DNA of 64,000 nucleotides from Billgrantia kenyensis (GCF_013697085.1 NZ_JACEFT010000021.1:1-64000), one strand, 5' to 3'. Counted from the stretch's first letter, positions 35,487-47,584 are shown. Notes: generated from the letters alone by a model not told the origin. Numbers and translations: made by a program.

Positions 35487-36182
35487 TCAGTCTCTCACCC
35501 GGACAAGCAGTCCCTGCAGGTTGGCACGCTCCTTGACGGCATTCATGGCCCGCTCACCCGATTCGGAAGAGTCGAAGGGGCCCACGTAGACGGTGGTCAT
35601 GTTGTTGTCGCGCCGTCGGCTGTAGACGGGGAAGCCCTCCTCCTCGAGCCGCGCCTGAAGCCGCTCGGCATTGCCCGCCTCGCCGAAGCTGCCCACTTGC
35701 ACTGCCCACTCGCCTCCAGCGGAGGCGGACACCTGCGGCTCGGGCTCGGGGCTCGGCGAGGCAGGCTCGCCCTGTAGCCGCTCGGAGGCTGCCTGGGCCA
35801 GGTCGGCGATGGGATCCTCGCGGGGCGCCTCTGCCGGCTCGGGCGCAGGGCTGGGGCTGGGGCTGGCAGTTTCCTGCTGCACCGCCACGGCCGGCTCGGG
35901 GTCGATACCCGCCGTGTCAGCTGGCTCGGGCTCGATGCTCTCAGGCACCGGCTGCGTAGCGTCCGGGCTCGCCTCGGGCGAGCGAATCTGGCCCAGACTC
36001 TCGGGGGGTTGAGGGTCGGGTACGTTGCGCCGCTCCACCGGCACGGGCTGCTCGATGGTCAGCACCGGCTGGGGGCGCTCGTCCCGGGGTGCCGGCTCGT
36101 CGAACAGCATCGGCACAAAGATCACCGCGAGGGCGATCAGGATGACCGCCCCGCTGATTCGTTCGCGCATTCCGTACTTCAT
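35487..36182 (-). CDS. dedD: DedD-like SPOR-domain cell-division protein
   Basis: 231 residues: an N-terminal transmembrane helix (ISGAVILIALAVIFVPMLF), a long Pro/Glu/Ser-rich periplasmic linker (about 40-150) and a C-terminal SPOR domain (about 155-230, GEWAVQVGSFGEAGNAERL, TTVYVGPF). SPOR domains bind denuded peptidoglycan at the septum. AGGAGGGG precedes the ATG at 36182. Confidence 0.92.
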   Translation of the reverse strand: MKYGMRERISGAVILIALAVIFVPMLFDEPAPRDERPQPVLTIEQPVPVERRNVPDPQPPESLGQIRSPEASPDATQPVPESIEPEPADTAGIDPEPAVAVQQETASPSPSPAPEPAEAPREDPIADLAQAASERLQGEPASPSPEPEPQVSASAGGEWAVQVGSFGEAGNAERLQARLEEEGFPVYSRRRDNNMTTVYVGPFDSSESGERAMNAVKERANLQGLLVRVRD

Positions 36183-36201
36183 CTTCCCCTCCTGCCCCCG
36201 G

Positions 36202-37488
36202 CTAAGCCGGCTTCGCCTGCTTCCATGACAGTATGGCCGCCACCGTGAAGAAGGAGCCGCACACCAGCACACGATCCTCGGGTGAAAGCTCGCCGGTCAG
36301 CCAATCGGCACCCGCTTCGGGTGACGCGGCTCGGCAGGCGACCTTACCCCCCTGCGCCTCTATTCTCGCGGCCAGCTCGTCGGCTTCACGTCCACGTTCC
36401 CCGTCAAGGGTTACCGCGACCCAGGCATCCGTGACCCCGTCAAGCGCTTCGATCACGCCTTCTGCATCCTTGTCGACCAGCATGCCGATCAGCACCCAAG
36501 TCCGCCCACGACAGGGCTGAGCCGAGAGCCGGCCGGCCAGGTAGGCAGCGGCATGAGGGTTGTGGCCCACGTCGAGACACCACTGCCCGAGCCACTGCAT
36601 GCGCCCGGGTACTACCAGTTCGCTGAGCGCCTGGCGACAGCGCCGCTCTTCCAGCGCGAGCCCGGAGCACGCCAGGGCCTGCAGTGCCGTTGAGGCATTG
36701 TCCAGCGGCAGGCCCGGGTCGGGCAAGTCCCGAAGCGCCAGCGAACGCCCCTCGAGGTCGGTTCCCTGCCAGTCGAAGCCTCCACGCGTACCGGAATGCC
36801 AGTGGAAAGCCTGCCCCAGGACCTTGACCGGTGCACCCTGCTCTTGCGCTGCGAGCGTGACGCTCTCGGGAAGTTCACGACTGCCCAGCACGGCAGGACG
36901 GCCTGCACGCATGATGCCGGCCTTCTCGCGACCGATTCCTTGAAGGTCCGTGCCGAGAAAGGCCGCGTGGTCGAGGGCGATGGTAGTGATGACAGCGACA
37001 TCGGCGTCGATGACGTTGACCGCATCCAGTCGCCCGCCGAGCCCCACCTCGAGTATGGCGAGCTCGGGGCGATGCAGGGCGATGACCCACAGCGCCGCCA
37101 GCGTGCCGGCCTCGAAGTAGGTCAGGCTGATCGACTCGCCGTCCAGACGCGCCGCTTCCACGGCTTCGAAGCCGGCAATCAAGGCGGCATCGTCGGCTTC
37201 GCAGCCATCGAGGCGCAGCCTCTCGTTGTAGCGCAGCAGGTGAGGCGAGGTATAGGCTGCCGTGGTCAGGCCGTGGACTCGCGCCAGCGCCTCGAGCATG
37301 GCCACGGTGGAGCCCTTGCCGTTGGTGCCGGCCACGGTGATGACCCGCGGTGCCAGTCGGCCCTCGAGCAGGCCCAGACGGCGGGCGACCTCGGCCACTC
37401 TTTCCAGGCCGAGATCGATACCCACCGGGTGGACCTGCTCGAGGTAGGCGAGCCAGGCATCCAGCGTACACGTGGTGTTCGCAGGCAT
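36202..37488 (-). CDS. folC: Folylpolyglutamate / dihydrofolate synthase
   Basis: 428 residues of the Mur-ligase family. The P-loop VAGTNGKGST, the YTSPHLLRYNERLRLDG region and the C-terminal ligase domain (DVGHNPHAA) are typical of FolC. It makes dihydrofolate from dihydropteroate and glutamate and adds further glutamates. An adjacent GTG (37491) precedes the ATG and could be the start; the Shine-Dalgarno is poor for both. It follows accD by fewer than ten bases. Confidence 0.95.
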   Translation of the reverse strand: MPANTTCTLDAWLAYLEQVHPVGIDLGLERVAEVARRLGLLEGRLAPRVITVAGTNGKGSTVAMLEALARVHGLTTAAYTSPHLLRYNERLRLDGCEADDAALIAGFEAVEAARLDGESISLTYFEAGTLAALWVIALHRPELAILEVGLGGRLDAVNVIDADVAVITTIALDHAAFLGTDLQGIGREKAGIMRAGRPAVLGSRELPESVTLAAQEQGAPVKVLGQAFHWHSGTRGGFDWQGTDLEGRSLALRDLPDPGLPLDNASTALQALACSGLALEERRCRQALSELVVPGRMQWLGQWCLDVGHNPHAAAYLAGRLSAQPCRGRTWVLIGMLVDKDAEGVIEALDGVTDAWVAVTLDGERGREADELAARIEAQGGKVACRAASPEAGADWLTGELSPEDRVLVCGSFFTVAAILSWKQAKPA

Positions 37489-37497
37489 CACGGGCCG

Positions 37498-38523
37498 TCA
37501 GCGAGCCGGGTCGGGACGGTCATCATCCTCTGACGCAGCAGTACCTGAGCTATCCTCGTTCACCTCGGGCTCGCCGGCCTCGACGACCTCGATCTCCTCC
37601 GCCGCGGCGCGCTCGGCCTCGTCGACCAGGTCGGGCTCGGGAATCATCTCATCCTCGAGGCCATTGGGCGGCTGGTGGGTCAGTTTACGCAGCACTCCCC
37701 CCAACCGGTCGCGCATTTCACCGCGCGGCACGATCATGTCGACGGTGCCATGCTCAAGCAGGAACTCGCTGCGCTGGAAGCCCTCGGGCAGTTTCTCGCG
37801 CACGGTCTGCTCGATGACCCGCGGCCCGGCAAAACCGATCAGCGCATTGGGTTCCGCCACGTTGAGATCGCCCAGCATGGCCAGGGAAGCCGACACGCCG
37901 CCGAACACGGGGTCGGTGAGCACCGAGATATAGGGCACACCGGCCTCGCGCAGGCGCTCCAGCGCCGCCGAGGTCTTGGCCATCTGCATCAGCGAGAACA
38001 GCGCTTCTTGCATCCGTGCACCACCGGAGGCGGAGAAGCAGATGAAGGGAATGCGCTCCTCAAGCGCCAGGGTGGCGGCACGCACGAACTTCTCGCCCAC
38101 CACTGCACCCATCGAGCCGCCCATGAAGGTGAACTCGAAGGACACCACGACGACCGGCAGACCATCGAGGGTGCCGCGCATGGCAACCAGCGCGTCCTTC
38201 TCCCCGGTCTCCTTCTGGGCCGCATTGAGGCGGTCCTTGTACTTCTTGGAGTCGCGGAACTTGAGACGGTCCACCGGCTCGAGCTCGGCCGATATCTCCT
38301 CGCGCCCCTCCTTGTCGAGGAACCAGTCAAGGCGCTTGCGCGCGGTCAGGCGCAGGTGGTGATCGCACTTGGGACAGACGTTGTGATGCTTTTCCAGTTC
38401 GGGCAGATAAAGTACCGCCTCGCACTTGGGACACTTGCGCCACAGGCCGTCGGGCACGCTGGCCCGCCGGTCCTTGCGCTGAATCCGTCCCATGGAGGGA
38501 ACAATCTTGTCGAGCCAGCTCAT
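37498..38523 (-). CDS. accD: Acetyl-CoA carboxylase carboxyltransferase beta subunit
   Basis: 341 residues. The zinc ribbon uses C31, C34, C50 and C53, followed by the carboxyltransferase crotonase fold with [20 protein letters not shown] and [18 protein letters not shown]. With AccA it transfers the carboxyl group from biotin to acetyl-CoA in fatty-acid synthesis. After about residue 288 there is an acidic tail (many Glu/Asp) longer than in E. coli AccD; such tails are common in halophile proteins. Confidence 0.96.
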   Translation of the reverse strand: MSWLDKIVPSMGRIQRKDRRASVPDGLWRKCPKCEAVLYLPELEKHHNVCPKCDHHLRLTARKRLDWFLDKEGREEISAELEPVDRLKFRDSKKYKDRLNAAQKETGEKDALVAMRGTLDGLPVVVVSFEFTFMGGSMGAVVGEKFVRAATLALEERIPFICFSASGGARMQEALFSLMQMAKTSAALERLREAGVPYISVLTDPVFGGVSASLAMLGDLNVAEPNALIGFAGPRVIEQTVREKLPEGFQRSEFLLEHGTVDMIVPRGEMRDRLGGVLRKLTHQPPNGLEDEMIPEPDLVDEAERAAAEEIEVVEAGEPEVNEDSSGTAASEDDDRPDPAR

Positions 38524-38550
38524 GTCAGAAAGGCTTCCGTATGCTGTTGC

Positions 38551-38567
38551 GCCCGGCGTTACCGGGC
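38551..38567. terminator. Short hairpin between trpA and accD
   Basis: GCCCGG and CCGGGC flank a 5-base loop in the 75-bp gap. No U tract follows on the minus strand, so read-through into accD is likely and it may be only an attenuating or processing hairpin. Confidence 0.3.
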
Positions 38568-38598
38568 GTCATGAGTCGAATCTTGGGCTAGGGGCGGC

Positions 38599-39414
38599 TC
38601 AGCGGGCAGGCAGCGCATCCAGAGCCTGGCGCATCTCGCCCAGTACCGCCTTGAGTTCGCCGGCAATCGCTTCCGGCCGCTCGGCGTTCTCGGCGATGCG
38701 GCTGACCAGGGCGCTGCCGACGATGACCCCATCGGCCACCTTGCCGACCTCCGCGGCCGACGCTCCGTCGCGAATGCCGAAACCCACGCACAGCGGCAGC
38801 TCTGTCAGCCCACGCAGCGGCGCCAGGTGCTCGGCTACGTCATCGGCATTGAGGGTGGCCGCCCCGGTCACGCCCTTGAGCGCAACATAGTAGAGATAGC
38901 CCTCGCCGTGGGCGCATATTGTAGCGGCCCGCTCGGTCGAAGTGGTAGGGGCGACGAGAAAGATCGAAGCCAGGCCACGCTGCTTCAGAATGGGCCCGAA
39001 CTCGTCGGCCTCCTCCGGCGGCATGTCCACGGTCAGCACGCCATCGATGCCGGCAGCAGCAGCCTGCTCGGCGAATGCCTCGAGGCCGATACGCTCGATG
39101 GGGTTGAGATAGCCCATCAAGACCACGGGCGTGTCACCGTCGCTCTGGCGGAACTCACGCACCATCTCGAACAGGTGGGTAAGGCGTACCTTGTGCTTGA
39201 GCGCCCGCTCGCAGGCCTTCTGGATCACCGGGCCGTCGGCCATGGGGTCGGAAAACGGCACGCCCAGCTCGATCACGTCGGCGCCCGCCTCCACCAGGGC
39301 ATGCATGAAGCCGACGGTATGCTGGGGCGCCGGATCTCCGGCGGTAATGAAGGGGATCAGCGCCCGGCGGCCCTGGGCCTTGAGCTCGGCGAAGCGTTTA
39401 TCGATTCGATTCAT
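38599..39414 (-). CDS. trpA: Tryptophan synthase alpha chain
   Basis: 271 residues, a TIM barrel. [11 protein letters not shown], the catalytic Glu in [16 protein letters not shown], the Asp in [11 protein letters not shown] and GFGIRD are all present. It cleaves indole-3-glycerol phosphate and passes indole to TrpB. The ATG at 39414 is two bases after the trpB stop. Confidence 0.97.
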   Translation of the reverse strand: MNRIDKRFAELKAQGRRALIPFITAGDPAPQHTVGFMHALVEAGADVIELGVPFSDPMADGPVIQKACERALKHKVRLTHLFEMVREFRQSDGDTPVVLMGYLNPIERIGLEAFAEQAAAAGIDGVLTVDMPPEEADEFGPILKQRGLASIFLVAPTTSTERAATICAHGEGYLYYVALKGVTGAATLNADDVAEHLAPLRGLTELPLCVGFGIRDGASAAEVGKVADGVIVGSALVSRIAENAERPEAIAGELKAVLGEMRQALDALPAR

Positions 39415-39416
39415 CG

Positions 39417-40631
39417 TCAGAACTCCAGGCCGTCGATCTTGGCGACCGTCATGATGTCCTTGTCGCCGCGGCCGGAGAGGTTGACCACGATGTTCTGGTC
39501 GGAGCGCAGGGTCGGCGCCAACACCTTGGCATGAGCCAGGGCATGGGCCGACTCCAGCGCCGGCATGATGCCCTCCACCCGGGTCAGCTCGCGGAACGCC
39601 TCGAGCACGGCGTCGTCGTTGGCGGCTACGTACTGAACGCGCCCCACGTCCTTCCACAGGGCGTGCTCGGGCCCGACTCCCGGATAATCCAGACCGGCCG
39701 AGATCGAGTGTGTATCGGAGACCTGGCCACCTTCGTCGGACATCAGGTAGGTACGATTGCCGTGGAGCACGCCGCGCGGCGCGTTGGAGGCCAGGGGTGC
39801 GGCATGGCGCCCGGTGTCGACGCCGTCGCCGCCGGCTTCGACGCCGTACATGGCAACCTCGTCATCCTCGACGAAGGGGTAGAACAGGCCCATGGCATTG
39901 GAGCCGCCGCCGACGCAGGCGACCAGCGCATCGGGCAGCTTGCCGAACTCCTCCAGCGACTGGCGGCGCGCCTCGCGGCCGACCACGGCGTTGAAATCGC
40001 GCACCAGCATCGGATACGGGTGTGGTCCGGCCACGGTGCCGATGATGTAGAAGGTATCGTCGACGTTGGTCACCCAGTCGCGCAGTGCCTCGTTCATGGC
40101 GTCCTTGAGGGTGCGGGTGCCGGATTCGACCGGAATCACGTTGGCCCCGAGCAGGCGCATGCGATAGACGTTGAGCTTCTGGCGCTCCACATCCTCGGCG
40201 CCCATGTAGACCTCGCACTTGAGCCCCAGGCGCGCCGCCACGGTAGCCGTGGCCACGCCGTGCTGGCCGGCACCGGTCTCGGCGATGACCCGCGGCTTGC
40301 CGCTCATCTTGGCCAGTAGCGCCTGGCCGATGGTGTTGTTCACCTTGTGCGCGCCGGTGTGGTTGAGGTCTTCACGCTTGAGCCAGATCCGTGCCCCGCC
40401 GAGCTTGTCCGACCATCGCTCCGCCAGGTAGAGCGGAGACGGGCGGCCCACGTAGTGGGCCAGGTCGTAGTCGAATTCGGCCTGGAAGTCCGGGTCGTCG
40501 CGAAGACGCATGTACGTCTTCTCCAGATCGTCCAGGGCGAAGCTCAGGGTCTCCGAGACGAACCGGCCGCCGTAGGGGCCGAAGTGGCCGCGGGCATCCG
40601 GCAGTCGGGTCAGGTCACTGAACTTGCTCAC
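39417..40631 (-). CDS. trpB: Tryptophan synthase beta chain
   Basis: 404 residues. The PLP lysine is K96 in HTGAHKVNN, with [12 protein letters not shown] and the phosphate-binding loop GGGSNAMG. It joins indole to serine. The start is a GTG at 40631 with GAGGTG seven bases upstream; this gives the normal family length. It forms a trpFBA unit with trpF 70 bp upstream and trpA downstream. Confidence 0.97.
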   Translation of the reverse strand: MSKFSDLTRLPDARGHFGPYGGRFVSETLSFALDDLEKTYMRLRDDPDFQAEFDYDLAHYVGRPSPLYLAERWSDKLGGARIWLKREDLNHTGAHKVNNTIGQALLAKMSGKPRVIAETGAGQHGVATATVAARLGLKCEVYMGAEDVERQKLNVYRMRLLGANVIPVESGTRTLKDAMNEALRDWVTNVDDTFYIIGTVAGPHPYPMLVRDFNAVVGREARRQSLEEFGKLPDALVACVGGGSNAMGLFYPFVEDDEVAMYGVEAGGDGVDTGRHAAPLASNAPRGVLHGNRTYLMSDEGGQVSDTHSISAGLDYPGVGPEHALWKDVGRVQYVAANDDAVLEAFRELTRVEGIMPALESAHALAHAKVLAPTLRSDQNIVVNLSGRGDKDIMTVAKIDGLEF

Positions 40632-40701
40632 TAAAGACACCTCATAGGGTCGCCATAAGGGAATGGTTGTCGGGTCTGTCCGGGCAGATAAACGATGACG
40701 G

Positions 40702-41352
40702 CTAGCTCGGGCGCTTGCGGTCGGCCTCGGCCACCGCCGCGGCGAATGCCGAGAGCAGGCTGGGATCCTTGCAGCCGGGCTCGGACTCCACGCCACCCGA
40801 AACGTCCACCGCGAAGGGGCGCACGCACTCGACCGCATCGGCCACGTTGTCAGGGGTCAGCCCACCCGCGAGAATAACAGGTTTTGCCAGACTTGCGGGG
40901 ATTCGCGACCAGTCGAAGGTCTCGCCGGTGCCGCCCGGCACGCCGGGACGGTAGGCGTCCAGCAGCAGCGCCTGGGCACCGGCATAGGCCTGTGCAGCGG
41001 CGTGCAGGTCGAGGTCGTCGCGCATGCGCAGCGCCTTGATCCAGGGCCGGTCGAACCCGGCACAGAAAGCGGGCGTCTCGTCGCCGTGGAACTGCAGCAG
41101 GTTCAGGTAACGGCTGGCCTGGAGAATGAGCTCGGGGGGCTGATCGACAAATAGACCGACCCGGGTGACGAAGGCCGGCACACCGGCAGCGAGCGCCGCG
41201 AGGCGATCCAGGTCGACGTGACGGCGACTGCCTGGCCAGAGCACGAAGCCGAGCGCATCGCCCCCCGCCGCCACGGCGTCAGCCACGTCCTGCTCACGGG
41301 TCAGGCCGCAGAACTTGATACGGGTACGGATCGAATGCACGCGAGACGTCAT
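40702..41352 (-). CDS. trpF: Phosphoribosylanthranilate isomerase
   Basis: 216 residues, a TIM barrel with the catalytic Cys in IKFCGLT, LQFHGDE, and the catalytic Asp and phosphate site in [13 protein letters not shown] and [11 protein letters not shown]. It catalyses the Amadori rearrangement in tryptophan synthesis. Its ATG overlaps the truA stop (ATGA). Confidence 0.96.
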   Translation of the reverse strand: MTSRVHSIRTRIKFCGLTREQDVADAVAAGGDALGFVLWPGSRRHVDLDRLAALAAGVPAFVTRVGLFVDQPPELILQASRYLNLLQFHGDETPAFCAGFDRPWIKALRMRDDLDLHAAAQAYAGAQALLLDAYRPGVPGGTGETFDWSRIPASLAKPVILAGGLTPDNVADAVECVRPFAVDVSGGVESEPGCKDPSLLSAFAAAVAEADRKRPS

Positions 41353-42293
41353 CTTCCCCCCTCATTCAACGTGGAGACACTCGCCTTCACTGCTGCCACG
41401 GGCTTGCCCCGCCGAAACTCGACCATGGGGCAGTCGGGCAATTGGCGCTCGCCGGTCCACTCGCCGAGAAAGGCAAGCAGGTTGGGCCCCAGCGGCTCCT
41501 GGGGCAAGCCCCAGGCCTCGTCATAGAGCGAGTCGACGAAGTGCAAGCCGCAGGCCGGTGCGGTGACGTCGGAGAGGGTGCGATCCTTGAGCGCCAGCAG
41601 TTCAGCCAGGTAGCCATCGCCCTGCTCGCCGCGCCCCACGCTGACAAGGGCGCCGACGATGTTGCGGATCATATGATGCAGGAAGGCATTGCCCTGCACG
41701 TCGACGACGACCAGCGGGCCATGCCGGTGGACTTCGATGAAGTGCAGGTGGCGCCACGGGGTCTTCGACTGGCAGCCTGCCGCCCGAAAGCTGGAGAAGT
41801 CGTGCTCGCCGACCAGCACCTGGGCGGCGCGATGCATGGCATCGGCATCCAGCGGATCACGGCACCAGGTCACATTGTGTCGTTCAAGCACCGGCCGACT
41901 GGGTTGATTGAGGATGATATAGCGATAGCGACGCGCCAGCGCCTTGAAGCGGGCATGAAAGTCATCGGGCACTTCGCGCACCCAGCGTACCGCCACGTCT
42001 CGGGCCAGGTTGGCGTTGACACCGAACACCCAGGCCTTCTGCGAGCGCTGCGCTGGCGCATCGAAATGCACGATCTGGCGGGTGGCATGCACGCCGGAAT
42101 CGGTTCGCCCGCTGGCATGGATGGTCACCGGGTGGCTCGCTACCTTGGACAGCGCTCGCTCCAGCTCGGCCTGAACCGAGGGCGCATGCTTGAGTCTCTG
42201 CCAGCCGCAGTAGGCGCTGCCATCGTATTCCACCCCCAGGGCCAGGCGGCCGGTCAGGGGGCGGCGGTCGTCGAGAGGTCGAAAAAGGGTCAT
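41349..42293 (-). CDS. truA: tRNA pseudouridine(38-40) synthase
   Basis: 314 residues; E. coli TruA is about 270, the extra being a C-terminal tail. [15 protein letters not shown], the catalytic Asp in [12 protein letters not shown] and [13 protein letters not shown] define the family. It modifies U38-U40 in the anticodon arm. It lies between fimV and trpF, the order known from Pseudomonas. Confidence 0.96.
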   Translation of the reverse strand: MTLFRPLDDRRPLTGRLALGVEYDGSAYCGWQRLKHAPSVQAELERALSKVASHPVTIHASGRTDSGVHATRQIVHFDAPAQRSQKAWVFGVNANLARDVAVRWVREVPDDFHARFKALARRYRYIILNQPSRPVLERHNVTWCRDPLDADAMHRAAQVLVGEHDFSSFRAAGCQSKTPWRHLHFIEVHRHGPLVVVDVQGNAFLHHMIRNIVGALVSVGRGEQGDGYLAELLALKDRTLSDVTAPACGLHFVDSLYDEAWGLPQEPLGPNLLAFLGEWTGERQLPDCPMVEFRRGKPVAAVKASVSTLNEGGR

Positions 42294-42300
42294 GCCACCG

Positions 42301-45015
42301 TCAGAGTCGATAGTGTGTGATCAGCTCCCGGGCTTCGTCACGCAGGTGAGGCTCCTCGGCCTCATCGAGCAGACGCTGCAGCAGCGCATGCGCCTGAGCC
42401 AGGTCGCCTCGCTCGAGCAGGCGACGAGCCTCGGCCAGGTCATCTTGCGGTGCCGGTTCACTCCGGGCCGGGCCATTATCCCCGTCGAGCGGCGGGAAGG
42501 CCACTTCCTCGACTTCCCACTCGTCATCTTCGTGTGCGATGTGCTTGTCCAGCGGGGGTAATTCGACCTCTCCTTCGGTCTTGAGTTCGTCATCGCCATG
42601 AGCCGAATCGTCACGCCCCGGCTCCACGCGGGGGAAGTCGATGCTGGGTTGCATCGGGGTTTCCACTCGGGGTGCCGGCTCGGGATCGAGGGCAGGCGGT
42701 CGATAGTCGATCACATCCCACTCGCCGCCTGACTGCTCCTGCGCGGTGGGATGCGCTTCCGCGTCACTTTCATCCCTCGGGAGGTGCGGTTGCTCTTCCT
42801 GCGCCACCCCCTCCCGACTCCCACTCTGCTGCTCACCACTCTCATGCGGCTCGGCCGAAGGCTCAGCGGCGGGTGACGGGGTATTGCTCCCGGCAGACGG
42901 TTCACGTGTCGCGAAAGACGCCAAGGGCAGTGCTGACCCCGCTGCGGGCGTGCTGCTTGCCGGCGGCTCCGCCTCCGGGGGCTCGCGACTCTGCGCCGGA
43001 TCGCTGGCAAGGTCGTCGGTAGCCGCATCATGCTGGCCCGCTGGCGCCCCCTGCGCTTCGGGCGGCGCCTCTCTGCTCGCGGCAGCAGCCGGCTCGGCAT
43101 GTCGCCTGGCCATCAAGCGCGCCGCCTCGGCCATCAGCGCGGGGTCGCCGGTTTCAGCCAGTTTCTGCATCGCATCTTCGGCGGCCTGCCAACTGCCCTG
43201 CTCGACATGGACATTCAACAACTTGAGACGCAGGTCTTCCCGCCCCGGGTCACGATCCAGGGCAGCCTCGAGCTGCTCTCGGGCCTGATCGTAACGCCCG
43301 TAGGCCATGAAAATATCCGCCTCGCTGATCGCCTCCGCCTGCGGCATGGCCGGGCGCACGCTTTCACGCTCTTCCGACTCGGCTTCAGAGACCGTCATCC
43401 CGGCGACCATGGGGGGCGCCGTCGCTGCTGACGGACCCGGCGGTGACGCGCCAGCAGCTGGCGACATGCCATGAACCATGCTGGGCATGGCGGCACTGCC
43501 CATCGACTCGGCCTGATCACGCCGCTGGCGACGGCGCACCAGGAGCCACAGCCCCAGCAAAGCGGCGAGCCCGGCTGCGCCAAATATCAGGTTTCGGTCA
43601 ACGGTTGCCGGATACATGGCCCCCCACCAGGAGGCGTCGGCCTGATCATCGGCATCTAGCTGGACCACCGCGCCCCCGGGCCCATCGCCCCCTCCTCCAC
43701 CGGCAAGCAGTTGAGCCAGCTGCTCGCGCATGGCCTCGACCTCGTCGCGCAGGCCGCCGAGCTCTTGCTGCAAGGCATCGCGCTCGGCCTGCACGTCTTC
43801 CAGCGCTGCCTGGCTTTCCTGCCAGCGCTGCTCGAGCAGGGCAAGGCGCGAGTCACCTTGCCCCCCGGCCAGCTCCCCCGCCCCGAGCGTGGCCAGTACG
43901 TCGGGGTCCAGCGAACCGCCACCGCCATCCACGGCCGCGCCTTCAGCCACCGCCCGGGAGTCCTGATCCACCACTTCCAGCGTCGCTTCTGCAGCGAGCT
44001 CCTCATCGCTGAGAAGCGTCAAGCGAGGCGTTGACTCCTCGGTTTCGGCAGTACCAGACGGTACTGTTGTATCAGGCGGCGGCGGGGTCTCATCAAGTGC
44101 CATGGCACCATTCTGCTCATCCGCTCCCGGCGGTGATGCCTGCGCGGCAACCGAAGCAGCAGCGACCTCGACTTCCTGGCCTGCCGCCACTGTGGGCCCG
44201 AGAGGAACTCGCGCGGGGGCGCCGCCGCCACGATTGGCCCAGGCCTGGTTCATGGCTTGAACGACGCGGGAGGCCTCTTGTCCCGAGCGGGCGTCGATCG
44301 CATCACGAGAAGGGACCACCAGGGTGTGGCCAGCGCGCATGGCGTTGATATTGCCCGAGGGAAACACATCCGGGTTGGCCTCGATCAGCGCGACCATCAT
44401 CTGCTCCATGCTGATGCCGCTATCCGGCCTCAGCCGGCCGGCAACCGCCCAAAGGGTATCGCCGCTGCCTACCCAGGCAGGGTCGTCCGCCCGGGGCTGG
44501 CTCGCACTCGCGGCGGAGGGCCGGGAAACCGTCTGCGGAGTCGAATCCGGCTGCGTGGCTGTCGGCGTATCGGCAGGTGAGAGCTGACGACTCGGGCCGC
44601 TGACCAGTACCGGCATCTGGTCGTAATCCGGCGGGTCGAGCAACAGGGTGACTTCGCGCAGCTGCCGGCCCGAAGGCCAGTCGAAGCGCAGCAGGAGGTC
44701 CATCCAGGGCTCCCGTACCGAGCGCTCGCTGACCAGCGTCACGGCCCATTCGCCTTGGCGCACCTCGACATCGGCACGCACGCTGGCGGCCAGTGGCGTA
44801 CGCACCAGCCCGGCCGACTCGAACTCGCGTGGATCTGCGACACTGACCCGCAGCAGCTCGGGATCGAGTCCGGCCGTATCGGTGAGAGGGATGACAGCAC
44901 GCAGGGGAGCATTCAGGGAGGAGCGCACATCGACCTCCCCGACCCCCAGAGCCAGCGCCTGCGGGCTTGCGGCCGACAGCGAAAGCAGCACGGCTAATGT
45001 CAACTTGCGTCTCAT
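42301..45015 (-). CDS. fimV: FimV-like peptidoglycan-binding hub protein
   Basis: 904 residues: a signal peptide (LTLAVLLSLSAASPQALA), the FimV N-terminal domain (GVGEVDVRSSLNAPLRAVI onward), a LysM-type domain at about 182-245, a coiled coil at about 400-440, one transmembrane helix near residue 490, TPR units (about 575-640), a very acidic Pro/Glu-rich linker, and a C-terminal FimV helix pair. In Pseudomonas FimV organises polar type IV pili and signalling. The ATG at 45015 has AGGGA upstream; another ATG five codons earlier is possible. Next to truA, as in Pseudomonas. Confidence 0.93.
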   Translation of the reverse strand: MRRKLTLAVLLSLSAASPQALALGVGEVDVRSSLNAPLRAVIPLTDTAGLDPELLRVSVADPREFESAGLVRTPLAASVRADVEVRQGEWAVTLVSERSVREPWMDLLLRFDWPSGRQLREVTLLLDPPDYDQMPVLVSGPSRQLSPADTPTATQPDSTPQTVSRPSAASASQPRADDPAWVGSGDTLWAVAGRLRPDSGISMEQMMVALIEANPDVFPSGNINAMRAGHTLVVPSRDAIDARSGQEASRVVQAMNQAWANRGGGAPARVPLGPTVAAGQEVEVAAASVAAQASPPGADEQNGAMALDETPPPPDTTVPSGTAETEESTPRLTLLSDEELAAEATLEVVDQDSRAVAEGAAVDGGGGSLDPDVLATLGAGELAGGQGDSRLALLEQRWQESQAALEDVQAERDALQQELGGLRDEVEAMREQLAQLLAGGGGGDGPGGAVVQLDADDQADASWWGAMYPATVDRNLIFGAAGLAALLGLWLLVRRRQRRDQAESMGSAAMPSMVHGMSPAAGASPPGPSAATAPPMVAGMTVSEAESEERESVRPAMPQAEAISEADIFMAYGRYDQAREQLEAALDRDPGREDLRLKLLNVHVEQGSWQAAEDAMQKLAETGDPALMAEAARLMARRHAEPAAAASREAPPEAQGAPAGQHDAATDDLASDPAQSREPPEAEPPASSTPAAGSALPLASFATREPSAGSNTPSPAAEPSAEPHESGEQQSGSREGVAQEEQPHLPRDESDAEAHPTAQEQSGGEWDVIDYRPPALDPEPAPRVETPMQPSIDFPRVEPGRDDSAHGDDELKTEGEVELPPLDKHIAHEDDEWEVEEVAFPPLDGDNGPARSEPAPQDDLAEARRLLERGDLAQAHALLQRLLDEAEEPHLRDEARELITHYRL

Positions 45016-45200
45016 CGAGTTCCCTTGCATTTTCCGCTTGTCATAGAAGCGCCCGGTCTGTCATGCCGGCGTTCTTCATCTTGTAGGACTATGTACCATA
45101 TCCTTGAGCCATGCGCCCTGCCCACAGCCTTTCATCTCATCAGATCGACTGTCATTCTCCCGGCCATCGCCGAACCGAGGATCATGCCGGCCCAACGCAA

Positions 45201-45232
45201 AACGGGGCACCTCCCGCAGGAGGTGCCCCGTT
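45201..45232 (-). terminator. Rho-independent terminator of asd
   Basis: On the minus strand AACGGGGCACCTCC and GGAGGTGCCCCGTT form a perfect 14-bp stem with a 4-base loop, followed by TTTTG. It lies 18 bp after the asd stop. Confidence 0.85.
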
Positions 45233-45250
45233 CATGGCACTGCGAGAAAT

Positions 45251-46363
45251 TTACTGCTCGCGCAGGATCTTCAGCATGCGCTTGAGCGGTTCGGCAGCCC
45301 CCCACAGCAGCTGATCGCCCGCGGTGAAGGCCGAGAGGTATTCGCCGCCCATGTTCATCTTGCGCAGGCGCCCCACCGGAACGCTCAGCGTGCCAGTCAC
45401 GACCGAAGGCGTCAGTCCGGCAATGGTGGCCTCCTTGTCGTTGGGGATCACCTTGACCCACTCGTTGTGCTTGGCGATACGCTCCTCGATTTCATCTATC
45501 GGCACATCTTTCTTCAACTTGATAGTGAAGGCCTGGCTGTGCGAGCGCATGGCGCCGATCCGCACGCAGATGCCGTCGATGGGCACCGGGTTGTCCTGGA
45601 TGCCGAGGATCTTGTTGGTCTCGACGCTGCCCTTCCACTCCTCGCGGCTCTGGCCGTTATCGAGCTTGGTGTCGATCCAGGGCAGCAGACTGCCGGCCAG
45701 CGGCGCAGTGAAGTTCTCGGTGGGGAAGTCGCCGCTGCGCATGGCCTGGGTGACCTTGCGGTCGATGTCGAGGATGGCGCTGGCGGGGTCGTCCAGCTCG
45801 CTGGCCACGCAGTCGCGCAGCGCCCCCATCTGATTGAGCAGCTCGCGCATGTGCTTGGCACCGGAGCCGGAAGCCGCCTGATAGGTCATGGAGGTCATCC
45901 ATTCGATCAGATCGGCCTCGAACAGGCCGCCGAGCCCCATCAGCATCAGGCTGACGGTGCAGTTGCCGCCGACGAAGGTTTTTGTGCCGCGCGCCAGTTG
46001 CTCATCGATGACCCGACGATTGACGGGGTCGAGCACGATGACCGACTCGTCCTCCATTCGCAGGGTACTGGCGGCATCGATCCAGTAGCCCTTCCAGCCA
46101 CCGCCGCGCAGATCACCGTAGACCTGCTTGGTGTAGTCGCCGCCCTGGCAGGTGATCACGACGTCCAGCGCCTTGAGCTCTTCGATGTCGGTGGCATCCT
46201 TGAGCGGAGGAACGTCGACGCCGATGTCCGGGCCGGGCTTGCCGACCTGGGAGGTGGTGAAGAAGATCGGCTCGATGCCGTCGAAGTCCCCATCCTCCTG
46301 CATGCGCTGCATGAGCACAGAGCCCACCATGCCGCGCCAACCGACGAAACCGACTTTCAACAT
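45251..46363 (-). CDS. asd: Aspartate-semialdehyde dehydrogenase
   Basis: 370 residues. The NADP motif [18 protein letters not shown] and the catalytic Cys135 in [15 protein letters not shown] are those of gammaproteobacterial Asd. It reduces aspartyl phosphate for lysine, methionine and threonine synthesis. The ATG at 46363 has AGGAGG seven bases upstream. It lies between leuB and fimV, the Pseudomonas order. Confidence 0.97.
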   Translation of the reverse strand: MLKVGFVGWRGMVGSVLMQRMQEDGDFDGIEPIFFTTSQVGKPGPDIGVDVPPLKDATDIEELKALDVVITCQGGDYTKQVYGDLRGGGWKGYWIDAASTLRMEDESVIVLDPVNRRVIDEQLARGTKTFVGGNCTVSLMLMGLGGLFEADLIEWMTSMTYQAASGSGAKHMRELLNQMGALRDCVASELDDPASAILDIDRKVTQAMRSGDFPTENFTAPLAGSLLPWIDTKLDNGQSREEWKGSVETNKILGIQDNPVPIDGICVRIGAMRSHSQAFTIKLKKDVPIDEIEERIAKHNEWVKVIPNDKEATIAGLTPSVVTGTLSVPVGRLRKMNMGGEYLSAFTAGDQLLWGAAEPLKRMLKILREQ

Positions 46364-46394
46364 GTGAAGTCCTCCTGAAAAAAATGAGGCCATT

Positions 46395-46400
46395 AGTATA
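46395..46400 (-). promoter_or_regulatory. Candidate -10 of an asd promoter
   Basis: TATACT on the minus strand lies 32 bp before the asd ATG, preceded by TG. The region where a -35 would fall overlaps the hairpin behind leuB and does not match consensus, so it would have to work as an extended -10 promoter. Confidence 0.35.
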
Positions 46401-46407
46401 CATGACA

Positions 46408-46432
46408 CGGGCCCACCTCGCAGGCGGGCCCG
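46408..46432 (-). terminator. Hairpin after leuB
   Basis: CGGGCCCGCCT and AGGTGGGCCCG pair over 11 bp (one G-U) around a 3-base loop, about 35 bp beyond the leuB stop. There is no U tract. Confidence 0.45.
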
Positions 46433-46467
46433 AGCCAAGGGTCATGACAGTGACGAGTGGGCGGCGC

Positions 46468-47547
<1,080 letters not shown>

Positions 47548-47584
47548 TGCTTCTTCCTTGCTGGGACCGCGGAGCTACCTCGGC

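Noticed and set aside
45104..46378. 424-codon frame antisense to asd
   Set aside because: asd is certain on the minus strand, and the frame runs through the asd terminator hairpin without any domain-like content.
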